A stretch of DNA of 10,060 nucleotides. Source: Euperipatoides rowelli. Lineage: Eukaryota > Onychophora > Udeonychophora > Euonychophora > Peripatopsidae. A program made the position numbers and the translations under genes. The notes beneath the pieces are model-generated. The model searched no databases. It saw only the letters and a list, made by a program, of their open reading frames with translations, and was not told where the DNA came from. The stretch is taken from assembly GCA_003024985.2 (NCBI GenBank), contig PXIH01S0012451.1. One strand, given 5' to 3'. Each line of letters opens with the position of its first letter. Position 1 is the stretch's first letter. Shown piece after piece: positions 7,548 to 10,060 of this stretch.

Positions 7548-7633
7548 CTAGCCGAAAAGCCTATTGTAAATTGAAATACAATGGGCCCTAGTTATCCCCT
7601 ACCCTCTAGACTTTTACCTCATATCCCCTTCTG

Positions 7634-7646
7634 CCCCCCCCCCCCC
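7634..7646 (+). repeat. C13 homopolymer run
   Basis: Thirteen consecutive C in an otherwise AT-rich region, flanked by pyrimidine-rich sequence (about 7590-7655). Its length is likely to vary or be misread. Confidence 0.85.
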
Positions 7647-8515
7647 TATCTCTGCCCATTTATTGTTTTAAAAACGATAAACTGCAATTTTCCAAAACGA
7701 TTCAAAATATAATTCTCAATGTTTCAAAATATTCAAAAGAAAAAAATATTTGGGTTTTATTATCAGAATTACAGTATACAGTAGTATATCTTATTATTAT
7801 TAATATTATGTTTATTGCAAACAAAAAATATATACATAATATAAAGGATAAATTTCAACACTTTAAAATCCTAGCCCTGGATTTTAATTACAATAAATAA
7901 AATTTGATTCCAATAACTAAAAATAAAATGATTTGTTAAGTAGAAATAAATGTTACAAAGCTGATAACTTATCAGTTCAAAATAGATTATATATCAACGA
8001 TATCCATAGTAAGATTAAGTAGACGACCAGAAACAAACACTGCAATCTAGATATTTTCCATACTTGTGAAAATTATAAACAGTTCTTAACCTTTTACAAA
8101 TTGTCTCAAGAAACACAATCGACTCATAATAATATTGCGCATCATCACCCAATACAAGCGCCGTGTTCATTTGATTATTCCAGGTGCCTAAGTTTATTTC
8201 CAAGAAAACTTAATCATTTGGTTATCATCAATGATATTAGGAAAAACAAAAAGGAACTTCAACAACCCACCTGTTCTTTTGGGGAGTAAATTGCTGAAGA
8301 ATGTAAAAAAAAAAAAATGTATTAACCATCAGTCAATAGTTCAAAGGCTCTGGAAATTGAATGCCTTAATTTATGAAGGCTAAAGGAAAACCATTGATAA
8401 TTAAATATCCACCCACATAAACTGCCTCAAAAAATGACTTGTCCCACGATCAATACACCATACTTAATATAAATAAAAGTAATAAATAAAATAAAACTTA
8501 CAAAACAATCGGGCT

Positions 8516-8740
8516 AATTCTAATAATAATGCAAGTTTTTCATGCGCATATACAACACACGTTTAAATTCAATTTTTTTGCTGGATTTTCAATAATAAAC
8601 ATGCATGCTCATATCTATAAAAGTTGAGTGTTTCATTGCTGAATTATATACCGTAATAGAATTTCTAATAATAAACTCACGCATGTACATAACTATAAAA
8701 GCTGAACGTTACACTGCTGAATTATATACCGGGTAATAGG
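8516..8740 (+). repeat. Three-copy tandem repeat, unit about 70-78 bp
   Basis: Units start near 8518, 8588 and 8663 with TTC(T)AATAATAA, followed by a CATGCGCATA- or CATGCATGC-like word. The second and third units share CTATAAAAG-TGA and end in GCTGAATTATATACC (8638-8652 and 8716-8730, identical). The first unit is much more diverged. The array has no coding potential. Confidence 0.65.
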
Positions 8741-8802
8741 ATTATAATTAAATGAAACAATATTTAAATCACCTGACATTGATATAATAGAATGTAGTAT
8801 TA

Positions 8803-8866
8803 AACTCTTCTCCATATAGCCTTCAAATAAATGATGCATTTAAAGATAAACAATTATTTGTGCCAT
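8803..8866 (-). repeat. Interspersed repeat, copy 2 (opposite orientation to 6596-6645)
   Basis: The minus strand carries ATGGCACAA (8858-8866) and TTGAAGGCTATATGGAGAAGAGTT (8803-8826 in two shared pieces: TTGAAG and GGCTATATGGAGAAGAGTT). Both are also found in copy 1 about 2.2 kb to the left. Confidence 0.6.
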
Positions 8867-9811
8867 AGCTGTCATAATTTCACTGTATTTATATTGATAC
8901 TATGAAGATATGATATGTTTTACCACTCTTTTGTTTTTAATTTAAGATTTAGATGGTATATTTTGAAAATGTGTATTAGTTTACTCTTTTTTGTTGCTAA
9001 TTATGGACTTTTTTTTAAATTATTTTTTTTTACGGTTAGTGAAGTCTATGCATTGATCAGTATTACTTATCACTTGACTTGTTAATTGGAAACAAATATT
9101 TTTTAAATATTTTGAGATTTTCCATAAATGAACGGACAGAATTACGACCCAAGTTCCATTTTCAATTATTTCTGTAGGCTATACTTTATTTAGTATTGGC
9201 AATCATCAGGTGGTGATTTTTAAAATTTAATTAAAACTAGTTAATATTTAATTTAATGAAATTCTCCAAATGACAATTTTATCTTAAACATATGTGGTAT
9301 CGTAGTCATGTGATCAAGAACTAATTGCTGCATATCCTCCATTAGCAAAATTTTATTGCTAGCATCCTAAGAAGCTAAGTCAATTCTTAAATTATGCTAA
9401 GTCCTAAGTCATGTGATATGAATTCAGGTATATTATTATTGTCTAATGATTATGTACAGTATAAAATAAATTAGGCTATTCCATACTTTTTTATTGTAAT
9501 TTGTTTTTAGAAAAGTTCAACTTCCATAAAGAAAAATATATACATACATACTGGTATTTGTATTAATCTTCCACCTCCTTCCTCTACAAGAAACTGTCAG
9601 TTGTTTTTAACCATAGGCTACTGTTGATTATAATTCAATTTCCTTTAACAATCATAAGTTTGTAAAAATTCATTGGTTAGGCCTATACACAGAATTATTT
9701 GTATGTATATCCAATCCAATCATGTTTTATTATCATTGATTTTTAAATTCCTCATTCTATAATAATTTAAAATGCAAGATACTTTATAATTAATTATATT
9801 AAAAAACAAAT
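8867..9811. other. AT-rich non-coding stretch
   Basis: No gene is visible. Around 9304-9417 the words AGTCATGTGAT (twice, 103 bases apart) and CTAAGTC (three times between 9375 and 9410) hint at a short degenerate repeat. Nothing else stands out. Confidence 0.5.
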
Positions 9812-10060
9812 TTTCTCTGAGTGTCCGTCATTCCGAACTCTTTAAATTGAATTTTGTCCCCAATGGTTTGTCCAATTAAGTTGAAATTTGGAATTGGTAT
9901 TACCGTAGAGGTCTAGAATATGTATATAAAAGGTCAAGGTCCTAGAGGGGGTGCAAAAATCTAAACTTTTTAAAAAGCTCCGATTAAGTTGAAATTTGTG
10001 TTACACTAGAAGTCTAGAATATGTATATAAAAGGTCAAGGCCCTAGGTGGTCACATGGGG
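9812..10060 (+). repeat. Interspersed repeat of two ~100-bp units, continuing past the window
   Basis: The stretch opens with TGTCCGTCATTCCGAACTC. It then has two related units: ATTAAGTTGAAATTT at 9875-9889 and 9983-9997 (108 bases apart), and an identical 29-base block at 9911-9939 and 10012-10040 (101 bases apart) that ends GGTCAAGG. Each is followed by CCTAG and a G-rich word. The TGTCCGTC start and GGTCAAGG words resemble a repeat style common in mollusc and other invertebrate genomes. The right end lies outside the window. Confidence 0.7.

Larger units (their letters stand above)
7411..8515. other. AT-rich non-coding stretch
   Basis: No gene is visible. It contains a 16-bp direct repeat (7427-7442 and 7532-7547), an AAAT-type microsatellite (7458-7475) and a C13 run (7634-7646). 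Short open frames on both strands between 8015 and 8289 overlap each other and have no recognisable similarity. Confidence 0.5.

Noticed and set aside
8015-8289. Two overlapping 62-residue open frames on opposite strands
   Set aside because: They overlap each other, match nothing recognisable, and one starts at a non-ATG codon. Chance frames of this length are expected in 10 kb.
8485-8505. Splice-donor-like GTAAGT on the minus strand (ACTTAC on plus)
   Set aside because: It is a single hexamer without an adjoining coding exon in any frame, and is expected by chance.
1-10060. CRISPR array, bacterial operon or phage-like system
   Set aside because: There are no regularly spaced identical repeats, no dense coding and no ribosome-binding pattern. 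Composition and elements are those of an animal genome.

Overview
This is a strongly AT-rich stretch of eukaryotic, almost certainly animal, non-coding DNA. It holds no intact gene that I can support. The evidence for an animal genome is a CR1/Jockey-like LINE, a pogo/Tigger-like DNA transposase with an HTH_psq-type N-terminus, a tRNA-derived SINE-like head, short tandem repeats and many homopolymer runs. The style of repeat (TAGGCC-rich words, a GGTCAAGG-type repeat, pogo-like elements) suggests an aquatic invertebrate such as an arthropod or mollusc. That is a guess, and species cannot be read from the sequence.

Layout. Positions 403-1262 (minus) carry the decayed 3' half of a LINE reverse transcriptase, ending at its natural stop codon. 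Positions 1662-1870 and about 2830-3529 (both minus) are two separated pieces of one pogo-like transposase: an acidic/basic C-terminal tail, and the N-terminal DNA-binding region plus the start of the DDE domain. Between them lies a 655-bp element (2087-2741) with long terminal inverted repeats, bounded on both sides by TTAA. From 3530 to 9811 the DNA is mostly featureless AT-rich sequence. It contains a G-rich patch near 4022-4080, a degenerate tandem array with a perfect hairpin (5432-5645), a pair of related repeats in opposite orientation (6596-6645 and 8803-8866), a SINE-like tRNA head (7336-7407), a three-copy ~75-bp tandem repeat (8516-8740) and several simple repeats. The last 250 bases (9812-10060) begin an interspersed repeat made of two ~100-bp units that runs off the window.

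No functional gene system is visible. The parts relate to each other only as layers of insertion: a LINE, a pogo-like element, and an inverted-repeat element that appears to sit inside the pogo-like element. All coding remnants contain frameshifts and stops, so none is expected to make a working protein. The window most likely lies in an intron or an intergenic region.
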